A DNA stretch of 59,309 nucleotides from Sphingomonadales bacterium (GTDB taxonomy: Bacteria; Pseudomonadota; Alphaproteobacteria; Sphingomonadales; Kordiimonadaceae), in assembly GCA_011088215.1 (NCBI GenBank), contig JAALKD010000015.1, forward strand, positions 1 to 59,309. Reading direction: 5' to 3'. The position numbers and the translations under genes were made by a program. Positions 18,882-28,412 of the stretch are shown in pieces. The stretch's first letter is position 1. Every line of letters starts with the position of its first letter. The notes beneath the pieces are model-generated. The model searched no databases. It had not been told where the DNA came from and was given only the letters and a program-made list of their open reading frames with translations.

Positions 18882-19910
18882 ATGAAAAGAATACTTAAAA
18901 TCATAGGCATATCCTTACTCGCATTAATTTCTGCGCCGCTTTTGATTGGTCAGTTCTTGCGATTAATCGCCACTGACGTTCCGCCGCCCGGGGAACTCAT
19001 AGATGTTGGCGGCTACAAGCTTCATATCAATTGCATTGAACCTGAAAACCCGAACCCATCTCTCCCGACGGCGGTTGTCGAAGCTGGCGCCGGAACCCCC
19101 TCCCCCACATACCATTGGCTACAACAAGGCATAGCGGAAACCACCAAAGTCTGTGTGTATGACCGGGCGGGCCTTGCCTGGAGCGAAGAAAGTAATTTAG
19201 CCCGCGACTCTGAAACTGTTGCAACCAAACTGCACACTCTTTTGAACAAGGCTGGCGTTAACCGCCCGTTTGTTTTTGCCGGCCACTCAATTGCTGGCCT
19301 CTATATGCGGCACTATGTGGAAAAATACCCAAACGATGTTGCGGGGCTTGTATTTCTAGATCCCAGCCACCCCGGACAAGTGGGTGCATTTGGTTTGAGC
19401 AAAAATGCCATGGAAAAGCAGGCAGCTGAAATGGAAGGACAATTATCGACTGTGAAATTAATGATCAACCTAGGATTCACTGAAATTTACAATCCGCTAG
19501 TCGCATTATCGCCTGACTTTGAAGGCTTACCTGATGATATCCAGAAGCAAGCAGATTACGTCTCCACCCTTATCCGCTATCTTGAAGCCGCACCGCAGGA
19601 AGGCGGCAGCTTTGACGTAGCTGCGTCACAGGCCGCGACCAACACATCTCTGGGTGACAGACCAGTTGTGGTCATTTCAGCTACCCAACTGATACCTGCA
19701 GAAGCCCTGCCGGAAGGCTTTCCGGATAACCTGACAGAAATCTTCACCAATCTTCACAAGGAAATTACCGCCCTGTCCAGCAAAGGGCGCCATGTGGAAA
19801 TTGATACCGCCAATCACATGAGCCTGATTGCCAACAAGGATCAGGTGGCCAAGGCGTTACCGTATATCCGTGAAGTAATACTGGAAGCGTCCGGGCAAAC
19901 CGAAAGGTGA
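18882..19910 (+). CDS. Alpha/beta hydrolase with N-terminal membrane anchor
   Basis: This 342-residue protein starts with a hydrophobic segment (about residues 4-30, ILKIIGISLLALISAPLLIG), which is either a membrane anchor or an uncleaved signal. The alpha/beta hydrolase fold follows, with an oxyanion region VVEAGAGTPSP, VCVYDRAGLAWSE and the nucleophile elbow GHSIAG. The likely catalytic His is in DTANHMSLI near the C-terminus, and the acid is probably in the VFLDPSHPGQ region or just after. Substrates in this broad family include esters, amides and lipids and cannot be specified. It lies 43 bases after dgcN and 62 bases before the serine hydrolase-VanX fusion, so it is probably part of the same operon. 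Confidence 0.78.
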   Translation: MKRILKIIGISLLALISAPLLIGQFLRLIATDVPPPGELIDVGGYKLHINCIEPENPNPSLPTAVVEAGAGTPSPTYHWLQQGIAETTKVCVYDRAGLAWSEESNLARDSETVATKLHTLLNKAGVNRPFVFAGHSIAGLYMRHYVEKYPNDVAGLVFLDPSHPGQVGAFGLSKNAMEKQAAEMEGQLSTVKLMINLGFTEIYNPLVALSPDFEGLPDDIQKQADYVSTLIRYLEAAPQEGGSFDVAASQAATNTSLGDRPVVVISATQLIPAEALPEGFPDNLTEIFTNLHKEITALSSKGRHVEIDTANHMSLIANKDQVAKALPYIREVILEASGQTER

Positions 19911-19972
19911 CAATCTAGGCGGCTAGTTGGCTAAAATCGGTAAGAAAATCAGCAAAAAAAGGAGTTGGAAAG

Positions 19973-22363
19973 ATGTTTTTGGAGAGATTTTTCGGGAAAA
20001 TCCGAATCCAAAGTCGTTTGTTTTTACTCATTCTTATTGGCTTCAATTTTTCATATCATGCCAACGCTGAGAACATTGCCAAGAACAATGCCGACAATTC
20101 GAACTTTGCAGAACTCAACCGGGTGATCCAGCACGAAGCAGCTGACAAAGGGCTGCCACTGCTTTCGATTGCCCTCGTAGACGAGAACGGCATTGTCTGG
20201 TCCGGCAAAGCGGGTTCGGAGGGCAAAAACCTAGAGGGCGTAAACGGCAACGACATCACCTACAAAGTGGGCTCTGTTTCTAAATTGTTTACCGATATTG
20301 CAGTGATGCAATATGTCGAGCAAGGCATATTGGATATTGATACTCCGATAACCAGCTACCTGCCCAACTTCAGGCCCGAAAATCCTTTTGGCACCAACAT
20401 CACCCTGCGTATGCTGATGAGCCATTCATCGGGTTTGGTACGGGAACCGCCGGTTGGCAACTATTTTGACCCCACTGAACCATCGCTTGTCGACACTATC
20501 TACAGTTTGAACAACACAACACTAGTTTATGAGCCGGGTACCAAGGTCCAATATTCCAACGCGGGAATCGCAGTTGTTGGTTATGTTCTGGAAAAAATCA
20601 GCGGCAAGCCGTTTGCCGCGCTTCTCAAGGAGAATCTTCTCGCAAAACTTGGCATGAGTAATAGTGCATTTACCCCGGACGCAAATGTTGCGCAGAACCT
20701 GCCAGCCGCCTACATGAGTACTTACCAGGGCACGCGCTCAATTGCGCCCACCTTTGAGCTCGGCATTGCGCCGGCAGGCAGCATGTATTCTACAATGAGC
20801 GATCTGGCCTTGTTTATGGAGGCTCTGATCAAGAAGGGCGAAGGCGAAAACGGTCGGGTTTTGGCACCCGAAACCCTCGAAAAAATGTGGACACCTCAAA
20901 CTGATATATTAAGTGGTCGCGCCCGTTCCTTTGGTATTGGTTTTTCACTGGGCGAGCTGGACGGCCAAAAGTCAGTGGCACACGGCGGTGCCATATATGG
21001 CTTTGCCACTCAAATGAAGGTACTGCCCGACAGGAAAATTGGCGTCGCGATCTCAACCAATCTGGACATGGCAAACGGAGTTGTTAGTCGAATAGCAGAC
21101 CATGCCTTGCGCATGCTATTGGCAAAGCAAAACGGTAGCCCATTTCCCGCCTATGTATCTACGTTGTCGCTGTCTACTGAACAAGCAGAGCGCCTCAAGG
21201 GTACATACAAAAACGATGACGCCACCATTCAAATTGGCCAGCGATTTGATGACCTCTACATCGAAAGGGTTGCAGGGCTGTCGCTACGCCTTCGCGCGAG
21301 CAAGGGAGCGGCTGACTCTGTGGTCATCGACGACCCCATTCTTTACAGTGAAGACGTTAATTTCAGCGACGACGGCGTGACAGTTTTCGGCGCAACATAC
21401 CAGCGCACCGAAAATGCAAAACCACCCGCCGCCAACGACCGGTGGGCAAACCTTTTGGGTGAATACGGTTTTGACCACAACATTCTATACATCACCGAAC
21501 GGTTCGGCTCGCTAACGGCGCTGATCGAATGGGGTATGGAGTATCCGCTAGAGGAAGTCGGCAACGGCATTTTCAAGTTTCCACCCTACGGCCTTTACCC
21601 CAACGAACATCTGACTTTCCTTATAAATCCAGACGGAAAAGTTAAGGCCGCCAGTCTAAACGGCATTGATTTCAATCGCCGAGCAGTCGGAGACGTAGCT
21701 GGCAATGTATTTAAAATTAAACCAGTAAAGCCGATCCCCGAGCTCACAACAGCTGCACTGCAGGCCACGCCGCCAACCGAGGATATCCCCGCCAGCAACG
21801 CTGACCTGGTGGATATCACCGAGTATAGCAGCAGCATCAAACTGGACATCCGCTATGCATCCAAAGACAATTTTCTGGATACGCCGGTTTACTCGTCGGC
21901 CAGGGCCTTTATGCAACGCCCGGCAGCCGAGGCTTTGGGTCGAATTGCAGCCAAACTAAGAGACAAAGGTTACGGCCTTTTGGTTCATGATGCCTACCGG
22001 CCGTGGTATGTAACCAAAATATTCTGGGATGCAACACCGCCGGAAGGCAAAGACTTTGTCGCAAACCCAGTCGAGGGATCACGCCACAACAGGGGCGCCG
22101 CAGTTGATCTGACCCTGTATGATTTAAAAACTGGTGAGCCCATTGAGATGGTCGGTCTATACGACGAAATGACCGAACGGTCCTTCCCGCATTATCCAGG
22201 CGGCACCACCCTACAACGTTGGCACCGGGACTTGCTGCGCGCAGCCATGGAAGCTGAGGGCTTCAAGGTTTATCAATACGAGTGGTGGCATTTTGACTTC
22301 GATGGCTGGGAACAGTTTCCGCTCGGGAACCAGGTTTTCGAAAACATCAGCAATGACAAGTGA
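19973..22363 (+). CDS. Serine hydrolase fused to a VanX-type D-Ala-D-Ala dipeptidase
   Basis: This 796-residue protein joins two peptidase folds in one frame. The N-terminal signal sequence (about residues 14-32) is followed by a PF00144 serine hydrolase with S101-V-S-K104, YSN and HGG motifs, then a beta-rich linker domain. From about residue 595 the protein matches the M15D family of VanX dipeptidases: LDIRYASKDNF, HDAYRPW, the zinc motif S703-R-H705-N-R-G-A-A-V-D712, and E770-W-W-H773. All the zinc ligands and the catalytic Glu are present, so cleavage of D-Ala-D-Ala or similar dipeptides in the periplasm is likely. The serine hydrolase half may supply such dipeptides from longer peptides. 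In this setting a nutritional role is more likely than vancomycin resistance, since no vanH or vanA homologue is nearby. Confidence 0.88.
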   Translation: MFLERFFGKIRIQSRLFLLILIGFNFSYHANAENIAKNNADNSNFAELNRVIQHEAADKGLPLLSIALVDENGIVWSGKAGSEGKNLEGVNGNDITYKVGSVSKLFTDIAVMQYVEQGILDIDTPITSYLPNFRPENPFGTNITLRMLMSHSSGLVREPPVGNYFDPTEPSLVDTIYSLNNTTLVYEPGTKVQYSNAGIAVVGYVLEKISGKPFAALLKENLLAKLGMSNSAFTPDANVAQNLPAAYMSTYQGTRSIAPTFELGIAPAGSMYSTMSDLALFMEALIKKGEGENGRVLAPETLEKMWTPQTDILSGRARSFGIGFSLGELDGQKSVAHGGAIYGFATQMKVLPDRKIGVAISTNLDMANGVVSRIADHALRMLLAKQNGSPFPAYVSTLSLSTEQAERLKGTYKNDDATIQIGQRFDDLYIERVAGLSLRLRASKGAADSVVIDDPILYSEDVNFSDDGVTVFGATYQRTENAKPPAANDRWANLLGEYGFDHNILYITERFGSLTALIEWGMEYPLEEVGNGIFKFPPYGLYPNEHLTFLINPDGKVKAASLNGIDFNRRAVGDVAGNVFKIKPVKPIPELTTAALQATPPTEDIPASNADLVDITEYSSSIKLDIRYASKDNFLDTPVYSSARAFMQRPAAEALGRIAAKLRDKGYGLLVHDAYRPWYVTKIFWDATPPEGKDFVANPVEGSRHNRGAAVDLTLYDLKTGEPIEMVGLYDEMTERSFPHYPGGTTLQRWHRDLLRAAMEAEGFKVYQYEWWHFDFDGWEQFPLGNQVFENISNDK

Positions 22364-22671
22364 CGAATGCTTGGGTTCTGCGAGCAACAATGCCGAGAGA
22401 GAATTGTGAAACCGGTGTTCAGTCAGAGGTATGCCCAATTTTCTTTCGGCCGGGCACCAGAGAGACACTTGTGAATGATGTGTCTGACATTGGATTTGCA
22501 ATTGACAAAACAGAAGGTGATTACAAAACCCCCGGCAAGTTTGTGGTTTGTGCTGCAGCAAAACCGTTTGATGCATAATATTAATGCAAGCCCACAAGTT
22601 CCAATAATACGATATCTAACCGGTTGCAGACGCTGTTTTGGAACTGGTTAAATGTTTCTATTCGCTTACCT
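22364..22671. other. Intergenic region between convergent genes
   Basis: These 308 bases separate the VanX fusion gene from the converging TolB-like gene. Short open frames exist on both strands (for example 22360-22578), but none has a ribosome binding site or a recognisable product. I see no clear terminator hairpin or repeat. Confidence 0.5.
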
Positions 22672-23613
22672 TCACATCATGCTGAAGTTGGCCCAGTCCG
22701 GATCAAATTTAACGGTATTTTTTCCGTTAACATCTGTAATAAAAATCGAGGAACATTCCGCGCCATGATCCGTGGCCCAAAAGGCAAAACGCCTGCTATC
22801 GGGAAACCAAGCGGGTGGAGCATACTCGCCAATTTTGGCATATCTATCATGGGGCACCGCAAGACTGGGCCGACTAGTCCGTCGGTCAAGCACGTAAATC
22901 TCAGCATTTCTAAGTCTTTCAGGGTGTTCTCTATAGTAAGCGATATGATGAGCATCCGGCGAGAAAGACGCGTGTTCCTCAGGCTCGAGGGAATGAATGA
23001 TCCGTTGCACATTCTTTCCGTCAACATCCATTTCATACAATTGAAAATGCAGATATCCAGTGCGGGTAGAATGAAACAAAATGCTGTTTCCACCCGGTGA
23101 CCAACTAGCAACCCCATCGCGACCAGGCGTTTTAGTCAAGTTTCGAACATCAGTACCATCACTATTCATGATGAAAACTTCGCGGTCCTCGTTGCGATCA
23201 GAATGAAATACAATCTCAGTTGAATCAGGAGAAAATTTGGCGAACATATCTACCGCCGGGTTTTTGGTTAAACGCCGCTGATCGCTGCCATCGACTGTCA
23301 TCACAAAAATATCGTCGCTTTGATATCGATCTGAATCGAATAGTATCTGCGATCCATCACCGGACCAGGACGGTCGAGATTCGCGGCTACCGGAAAAGGT
23401 GAGTTGGCGGATTGACCGCGCTTGCATATTGCTAAGGTAAATATCTTGGTTTCCGGCCCTGTCCGACACAAAAAGCATACTCAAACCATCTGGTGAAATA
23501 GCCGGATGAGTATCATTGAAGCAGGCGAGTACGGGCTCCGCCGCGGCGGGCATAGACAGCAAGGGCGAACACATAAAAAGCAATGCAACAAAAATCGTCG
23601 ATAGACGTTTCAT
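22672..23613 (-). CDS. Exported TolB-like beta-propeller (PD40) protein
   Basis: This 313-residue protein has a signal peptide (about residues 1-25, ending PAAAE) and at least five PD40 blades, such as HPAISPDGLSMLFVSDRAG, RPSWSGDGSQILFDSDRY, FAKFSPDSTEIVFHSDRN and VASWSPGGNSILFHSTRTG. It is a bare six- or seven-bladed propeller of the TolB/DPP-IV N-terminal type without a catalytic domain. Such proteins bind peptides or partner proteins in the periplasm. The ATG at 23613 follows GGAAAAGGT. It lies downstream of the GMC oxidoreductase on the same strand, with a 205-base gap. It is not the Tol-Pal TolB, because it lacks the N-terminal TolB domain and the tol genes. Confidence 0.78.
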   Translation of the reverse strand: MKRLSTIFVALLFMCSPLLSMPAAAEPVLACFNDTHPAISPDGLSMLFVSDRAGNQDIYLSNMQARSIRQLTFSGSRESRPSWSGDGSQILFDSDRYQSDDIFVMTVDGSDQRRLTKNPAVDMFAKFSPDSTEIVFHSDRNEDREVFIMNSDGTDVRNLTKTPGRDGVASWSPGGNSILFHSTRTGYLHFQLYEMDVDGKNVQRIIHSLEPEEHASFSPDAHHIAYYREHPERLRNAEIYVLDRRTSRPSLAVPHDRYAKIGEYAPPAWFPDSRRFAFWATDHGAECSSIFITDVNGKNTVKFDPDWANFSMM

Positions 23614-23818
23614 ACCTTTTCCCCAGATTTAAAAGTCTGCCCAGCCAAAGACACTAGTATAATAATGCATCGACCCCGCTTGTTTAGCACCAGCCAGGGC
23701 GTTAATAAACCCAGACAAAGGTTCAGTCGTCTGGTCAAGCGGGCGCCGTAATCCAAAGCAACCCCGCCTCAAAGTGTTCCGAGTAGTAGGATCAGCTTCT
23801 AGCTCGACGCTTCTATAA

Positions 23819-25496
23819 TCACATAGAGGATTGGTTGCGTTGTTTCGTTTCCCAATCATTAGCAATCCAAATCGGGACGCCTTCCTTTGGAAGGGGGGCT
23901 TTGCCTAAAATTACATCAGCCATTTTTTCTGCCACCATTATTGTAGGTGCATTGATGTTGCCATTCGGCACGGTTGGGAAGACAGATGCGTCTACCACTC
24001 TAAGGCCTTCAAGGCCGATAACGCGGCACTCCGGGTCAACAACAGAGCCAGCATCTTCAACCGGTCCCATTTTGCATGTACCACAAGGATGATAGGCGCT
24101 TTCAACATTGGCGCGAACCCACTCGTCTATTTGCTCATCAGACGTGATATTTGAACCGGGCTGAATCTCCGCTCCCCGATATGTATCCATGGCTGACTGG
24201 GTCATTATTTCCCGCGTGAGCCGAATACAACACCGCCAAGCGGCAATGTCTTCTTTGTGTTGCAGATAATTGAACTCAATAGCTGGATGAGCGTCTGGGT
24301 CGACAGACGTAATAGCCACCTTCCCGCGGCTTTTGGGCTTATTTGGTCCAACATGAACCTGAAAACCATGCCCTTTTACAGACGGCGTGCCATCATAGCG
24401 CATGGCCGCGGGCAAAAAGTGAAACTGAATGTCAGGGGATTTCAAGCCCGCCTCAGATCGAATAAAGGCGCAGGACTCGAAATGATTGGTTGCCCCTAGT
24501 CCCGTCTTGAAGAAGAACCAGCGCACGCCAATCATAAGTTTGCTGAACAGATCTAACTTATTGTTCAAACTCACAGCTTTTTTGCAATGAAACTGGAAAT
24601 AAACCTCAAGGTGGTCCTGCAAATTATACCCAACGCCCACAAGTTCATGCAGCAAAGCAACACCAGCATCTTTCAGATCGGACGCCGCGCCAACGCCGGA
24701 CCGCTGCAAAATCATGGGTGAAGCGATTGAGCCTGCCGAAAGCACAACTTCCTTAGCAGCATCAAAACTGTGTTTTCGACGCTTTCGGCGGAGAGTTTCG
24801 CTTTTAGCTCGCTTTCCATCAAATTCAATTTTTTCGACCAGCGCGCCGGTTATCACCGTCAAATTCGAGCGCTTTAACGCAGGACGCAGATAGGCACGAG
24901 ATGTCGAGGTGCGCTCACCGCCGTCGACCGTCATATGCATCGGTCCAAAGCCTTCTTGACGGTAGCCATTATAATCATCTGTAAGCGGATAGCCGGCCTC
25001 CACACCAGCTTCAATAAAAGCGCCATACAATGGGCTGCCAGTCATGTTGTTGCCGCCGGACACACCCATGGGCGCTACCACCGCGGTAATCATCTTCGCC
25101 ACCTTGCCATGTTTCCGCGCGCTTGAAATAAGGCAGGCAATCTGCATAGCTCCAGCCCGAAGCACCACTTTCTTCCCACTCATCAAAATCGCAAGCGTGT
25201 CCGCGCACATAAACCATGCCATTGATCGAAGATGTGCCCCCTAAGCCCTTACCACGTGGGCATGTAATTTGCCTGTTGTCGATTGCTGGCTCAGGCTGAG
25301 AGCTGTACCCCCAGTTATATTTCTTAGATGCCATCGGGTAGGAAAGTGCGGTTGGCATTTGAATGAGAATGTTCTTGTCACTGCCACCTGCTTCTATCAG
25401 CAAAACCGTATGCTGGCCGCATGCGGTCAATCGGTTTGCCAGAACACAGCCAGCGGAACCTGCCCCAACGATAATATAGTCAAAGGTTTTATTCAT
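23819..25496 (-). pseudogene. GMC-family FAD oxidoreductase (choline dehydrogenase-like), frameshifted
   Basis: The ATG at 25496 begins an FAD-binding GMC enzyme ([17 protein letters not shown], then [18 protein letters not shown]). After DDYRGGS the first frame runs into a stop at 25011, while a second frame continues the family sequence from about 25070 ([12 protein letters not shown]) to 23819. The shift lies within AGCGCCCATG; one extra or two missing bases would explain it. The C-terminus has the expected HPCGTCKMG with the catalytic His and [20 protein letters not shown]. The repaired product is about 558 residues, as in choline and other alcohol dehydrogenases of this family. It is followed 20 bases upstream by a BCCT-like transporter gene, so choline or another quaternary-ammonium alcohol is a possible substrate, unproven. 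Confidence 0.84.
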
Positions 25497-25516
25497 TCGC
25501 AGGAGCCGCCCATCTT

Positions 25517-26647
25517 TTACATAACATGCAGCAACGCACGCCTTTTAAACACAAGTGTATAAATACAGGCATATAGCCCAATAACAATAAGGCCTATCCA
25601 CTCGATTTTCAGCGGTGTGAATTGGTACAATAAAATCAGGCTATAAAGCAGACACCAATTAGCCGCGATATATTTGGCCTTGCCAATCCGCTCTGCAGTA
25701 AAGCTTAGGTTTTCAGAATAAAGCCTCGTCAACGAATCCAGTGAATTGATTACAAAGATAACACCTACAAACACCATGCAGATGCTAATGGCGTTGATCA
25801 ACTGAACGGCTTCAGTGTGATAGTGATAAAGTACCGAAAACCAAAGCGCGATGGGAATAGAAGGTATGATGAGTAATGCCGCCAACAATTGCCACGTTGT
25901 CAGCCCGCCGACAAACCGTGCCACAAATTGGCCGATCATGATGCTCCATGAAAACCACCAGAACAGATAAAAGGCGTGATAGTCGGTTATGGGGCTGGTA
26001 AATTTATGGATATTTTCAAAATAACCCCTGATGTTCCCAGCACTGCGGAAGAAATCACCAACATCCATTTTGCCAAATACAAACAATAACACTATCAGCG
26101 CCAGGAACAGTGCACTTGAACCCAAACTGAGCCATTTTACATAGCGTATATCTGTACTGGAAACGACAGCCAAAAGAACAACTATCGCGACCAATCCATA
26201 TCGGAAGACGCCTGTTATTCCATTGATGTAATTAGGTAAATAGCTGAGAAATAAGAAGCCTGTGAAAGCACATGTGGCGATAATGACCGTGTTATTGACG
26301 AATTTGACCCAACCTATATCGAAAAGCTTAACCTTGGGTTCGACCACGCAGAAATAGAAAGTTGTTAGAAAATAAAATGCCCAAACAAGGAAACCCCAAA
26401 ATCCAAACTCTATGGCTAACGGATTGGTAAAGTTATACGCGGCCTCGGTTTCATATACAGGAAACTCCGTCAGCGGAAACATAATCAAACCAACATCAAG
26501 GCCGGATGTAAAAAGAACCGCCATGAAAGCCAAAAGTGGCAATGGATCGCTGCCTTTGAGGCGCATTTTGCTATATCTGATAACGATGACAGCCGACGTT
26601 AGAAACGTCAAAGCAATGGTTATGGAAAGGATTAAATTGATAGCAAT
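25517..26647 (-). CDS. Divergent, short BCCT-like transporter, probable ATT start
   Basis: The predicted membrane protein has about 376 residues and ten or so helices. [19 protein letters not shown] aligns with the BCCT stretch of the type AGVGIGFMFYGAAEPLAYY, and [17 protein letters not shown] matches the BCCT signature WWxSWxxxxGxFxAR. It is over 100 residues shorter than typical BCCT carriers. No ATG, GTG or TTG precedes the TTG at 26611, which would cut into the first helix. An ATT at 26647, preceded by AAGGGA, starts exactly at that helix ([12 protein letters not shown]), so ATT initiation or a lost ATG is likely. It is divergent from the full-length BCCT gene at 26776 and next to the GMC oxidoreductase. 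The usual substrates are betaine, choline or carnitine; this one is too divergent to assign. Confidence 0.7.
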   Translation of the reverse strand: MAINLILSITIALTFLTSAVIVIRYSKMRLKGSDPLPLLAFMAVLFTSGLDVGLIMFPLTEFPVYETEAAYNFTNPLAIEFGFWGFLVWAFYFLTTFYFCVVEPKVKLFDIGWVKFVNNTVIIATCAFTGFLFLSYLPNYINGITGVFRYGLVAIVVLLAVVSSTDIRYVKWLSLGSSALFLALIVLLFVFGKMDVGDFFRSAGNIRGYFENIHKFTSPITDYHAFYLFWWFSWSIMIGQFVARFVGGLTTWQLLAALLIIPSIPIALWFSVLYHYHTEAVQLINAISICMVFVGVIFVINSLDSLTRLYSENLSFTAERIGKAKYIAANWCLLYSLILLYQFTPLKIEWIGLIVIGLYACIYTLVFKRRALLHVM

Positions 26648-26775
26648 TGTTCCCTTAATAAGAAACCATCGAGCTTACCGGCGATGATCTATGATTTGCA
26701 TCCATTTGTCTTGTATAGACTTTTGTGATTTAAACGAAGGGATAGGTTTTAGTTTCCAACAGTGGGCGATAAGAA

Positions 26776-28323
26776 ATTTTAAATAAAACGCCTACATCAA
26801 CAACCGAAAAAGAACCAGATAGGTGGCACAACGGTAGCCCTGTTCGCGTAATCAGCGCTGCACTCGTCATCCTGTTTTCAGCCCTAACATTATTGTTTCC
26901 AGATAGTTCAAGCGCTTGGCTAGCTAGTGCAAAAAGCTGGTCTTTTGAGTGGTTTGATTGGCTTTATGCGATTACGCCCATCATTGTGTTGACTGTATGC
27001 GTTTTTCTCGCTGTGTCCTCCTTTGGCCTCATCAAACTTGGCGGCATAGATGCCAAGCCTGAATTTTCCATAGTATCCTGGATAGCCATGTTGTTTGCCG
27101 CCGGAGTGGGCATTGGCTTCATGTTTTACGGCGCGGCGGAACCACTTGCTTATTATACCGACTGGTTTGGTATGCCTCTAGGTGCCGAAGCAACCTCGCC
27201 GTATGCAAGGCGTCTAGCATTCAGCGCTACGCTATTTCATTGGGGCATTGCGCCGTGGGGCATATACGCAGTGATGGGTTTGGCACTGGGGTTTTTCGCG
27301 TACAATCGGGGATTGCCACTAACGATCCGCTCCATTTTTCATCCCATTCTTGGCAATCGAGTTTGGGGTTGGCAAGGACATGCAATTGACCTGTTTGCGG
27401 TTACGTCTACAATTTTTGGATTGGCCACAACGATAGGAATTGGCGCGACACAGGCCGCAAGCGGGTTTTCTTACCTTTTCGATTTTCAGGGAGGCATTGG
27501 CCTTCAGGTGGTTGTCATCGCGGTAATTTCGTCTCTCGCTATTGCTTCGGTTTTGAGGGGCATTAACAGGGGCGTCAAATGGCTCAGCAATATCAACATC
27601 ATGCTGGCCGCTGCACTTCTAATATTCGTTATAACAACAGGGCCAACTTCGGCTATTTTACTTGGCTTCATCACACACTTCTATGACTACCTGATTGACA
27701 CACCGCAGCTGTCTAATTGGATTGGCCGCACGGATACGGAATGGTTCCATGGCTGGACTATATTTTACTGGGCTTGGTGGATATCATGGTCGCCGTTTGT
27801 GGGTATGTTTATTGCGCGCATTTCCCGTGGGCGTACCGTGCGCGAGTATCTTGCTGCTGTAATACTGGTGCCACTCGCTGTCGCCGTGGTTTGGTTTACC
27901 GCATTTGGTGAAACCGCACTGTCGCAGTATGAAGCAGGGATTGGCGACTTGGCGGGCGGCGTCAACAATGCCTCTCTCACGCTTTTTCAAATGCTGAAGG
28001 CTCTTCCATTATTCGATGTAACTTCTTTAATAGCGATGGTTCTGTTAATTATCTTTATCGTTACGTCGGCTGACTCAGGTGCGTTAGTTGTTGAAAAAAT
28101 TACCAGTTCAGGAACTACGGCAAGAGCACCCCATTGGCGTTCATTCTGGGTCAGCATGATCGGCCTGACATCCGTCGCTTTACTATACGGCGGCGGGACC
28201 ACTGCCCTGCAAACACTGCAAGCTGCTACAATTGTTGCGGCGCTTCCGTTCACCGCTTTGGTTTTGGCCTGCTGTTTTAGCCTGTGCCTGTGCGCCAAAT
28301 CGGAAAAAACACCATTAAATTAA
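26776..28323 (+). CDS. BCCT-family transporter (betaine/choline/carnitine type), probable ATT start
   Basis: This is a full-length BCCT carrier of about 515 residues with some 12 membrane helices. The family motifs are clear: AAGVGIGFMFYGAAEPL, HWGIAPWGIYAVMG and WAWWISWSPFVGMFIARISRGRT. A TTG at 26893 is the first ordinary start, but it falls inside the first helix. The frame is open back to 26773, and the extension DRWHNGSPVRVISAALVILF supplies the missing cytosolic tail and helix. An ATT at 26776 is the only near-standard start for that extension; the upstream AAGAA is a weak ribosome binding site. The gene is head-to-head with the short BCCT-like gene. Substrate choice among quaternary amines, ectoine-like solutes or taurine-like compounds cannot be read from sequence. 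Confidence 0.82.
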   Translation: MLNKTPTSTTEKEPDRWHNGSPVRVISAALVILFSALTLLFPDSSSAWLASAKSWSFEWFDWLYAITPIIVLTVCVFLAVSSFGLIKLGGIDAKPEFSIVSWIAMLFAAGVGIGFMFYGAAEPLAYYTDWFGMPLGAEATSPYARRLAFSATLFHWGIAPWGIYAVMGLALGFFAYNRGLPLTIRSIFHPILGNRVWGWQGHAIDLFAVTSTIFGLATTIGIGATQAASGFSYLFDFQGGIGLQVVVIAVISSLAIASVLRGINRGVKWLSNINIMLAAALLIFVITTGPTSAILLGFITHFYDYLIDTPQLSNWIGRTDTEWFHGWTIFYWAWWISWSPFVGMFIARISRGRTVREYLAAVILVPLAVAVVWFTAFGETALSQYEAGIGDLAGGVNNASLTLFQMLKALPLFDVTSLIAMVLLIIFIVTSADSGALVVEKITSSGTTARAPHWRSFWVSMIGLTSVALLYGGGTTALQTLQAATIVAALPFTALVLACCFSLCLCAKSEKTPLN

Positions 28324-28412
28324 GTGGTGCCGAACGAAAGCGGAGCATCCATTCTTAACGTCACAGTTGTTAGCAGAACATCACTTAAACCGACGGCCCA
28401 AACCTTCAGGGC

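Noticed and set aside
19973..22363. Vancomycin resistance operon because of the VanX domain
   Set aside because: No vanH, vanA-type ligase or vanRS pair is nearby, and the neighbours are catabolic, so a nutritional role is more likely.
22360..22578. Open frame of 72 codons after the VanX fusion gene
   Set aside because: It starts at a GTG overlapping the previous stop, has no ribosome binding site or family resemblance, and a longer minus-strand frame overlaps the region as well.
23629..23865. Minus-strand frame of 78 codons between the TolB-like and GMC genes
   Set aside because: It overlaps the GMC gene end in another frame, has no recognisable product and no convincing start context.
16621..26776. 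Alternative genetic code to explain odd starts and frameshifts
   Set aside because: All other genes end at normal stop codons with expected C-termini and no family-conserved position is read through, so the standard bacterial code fits.
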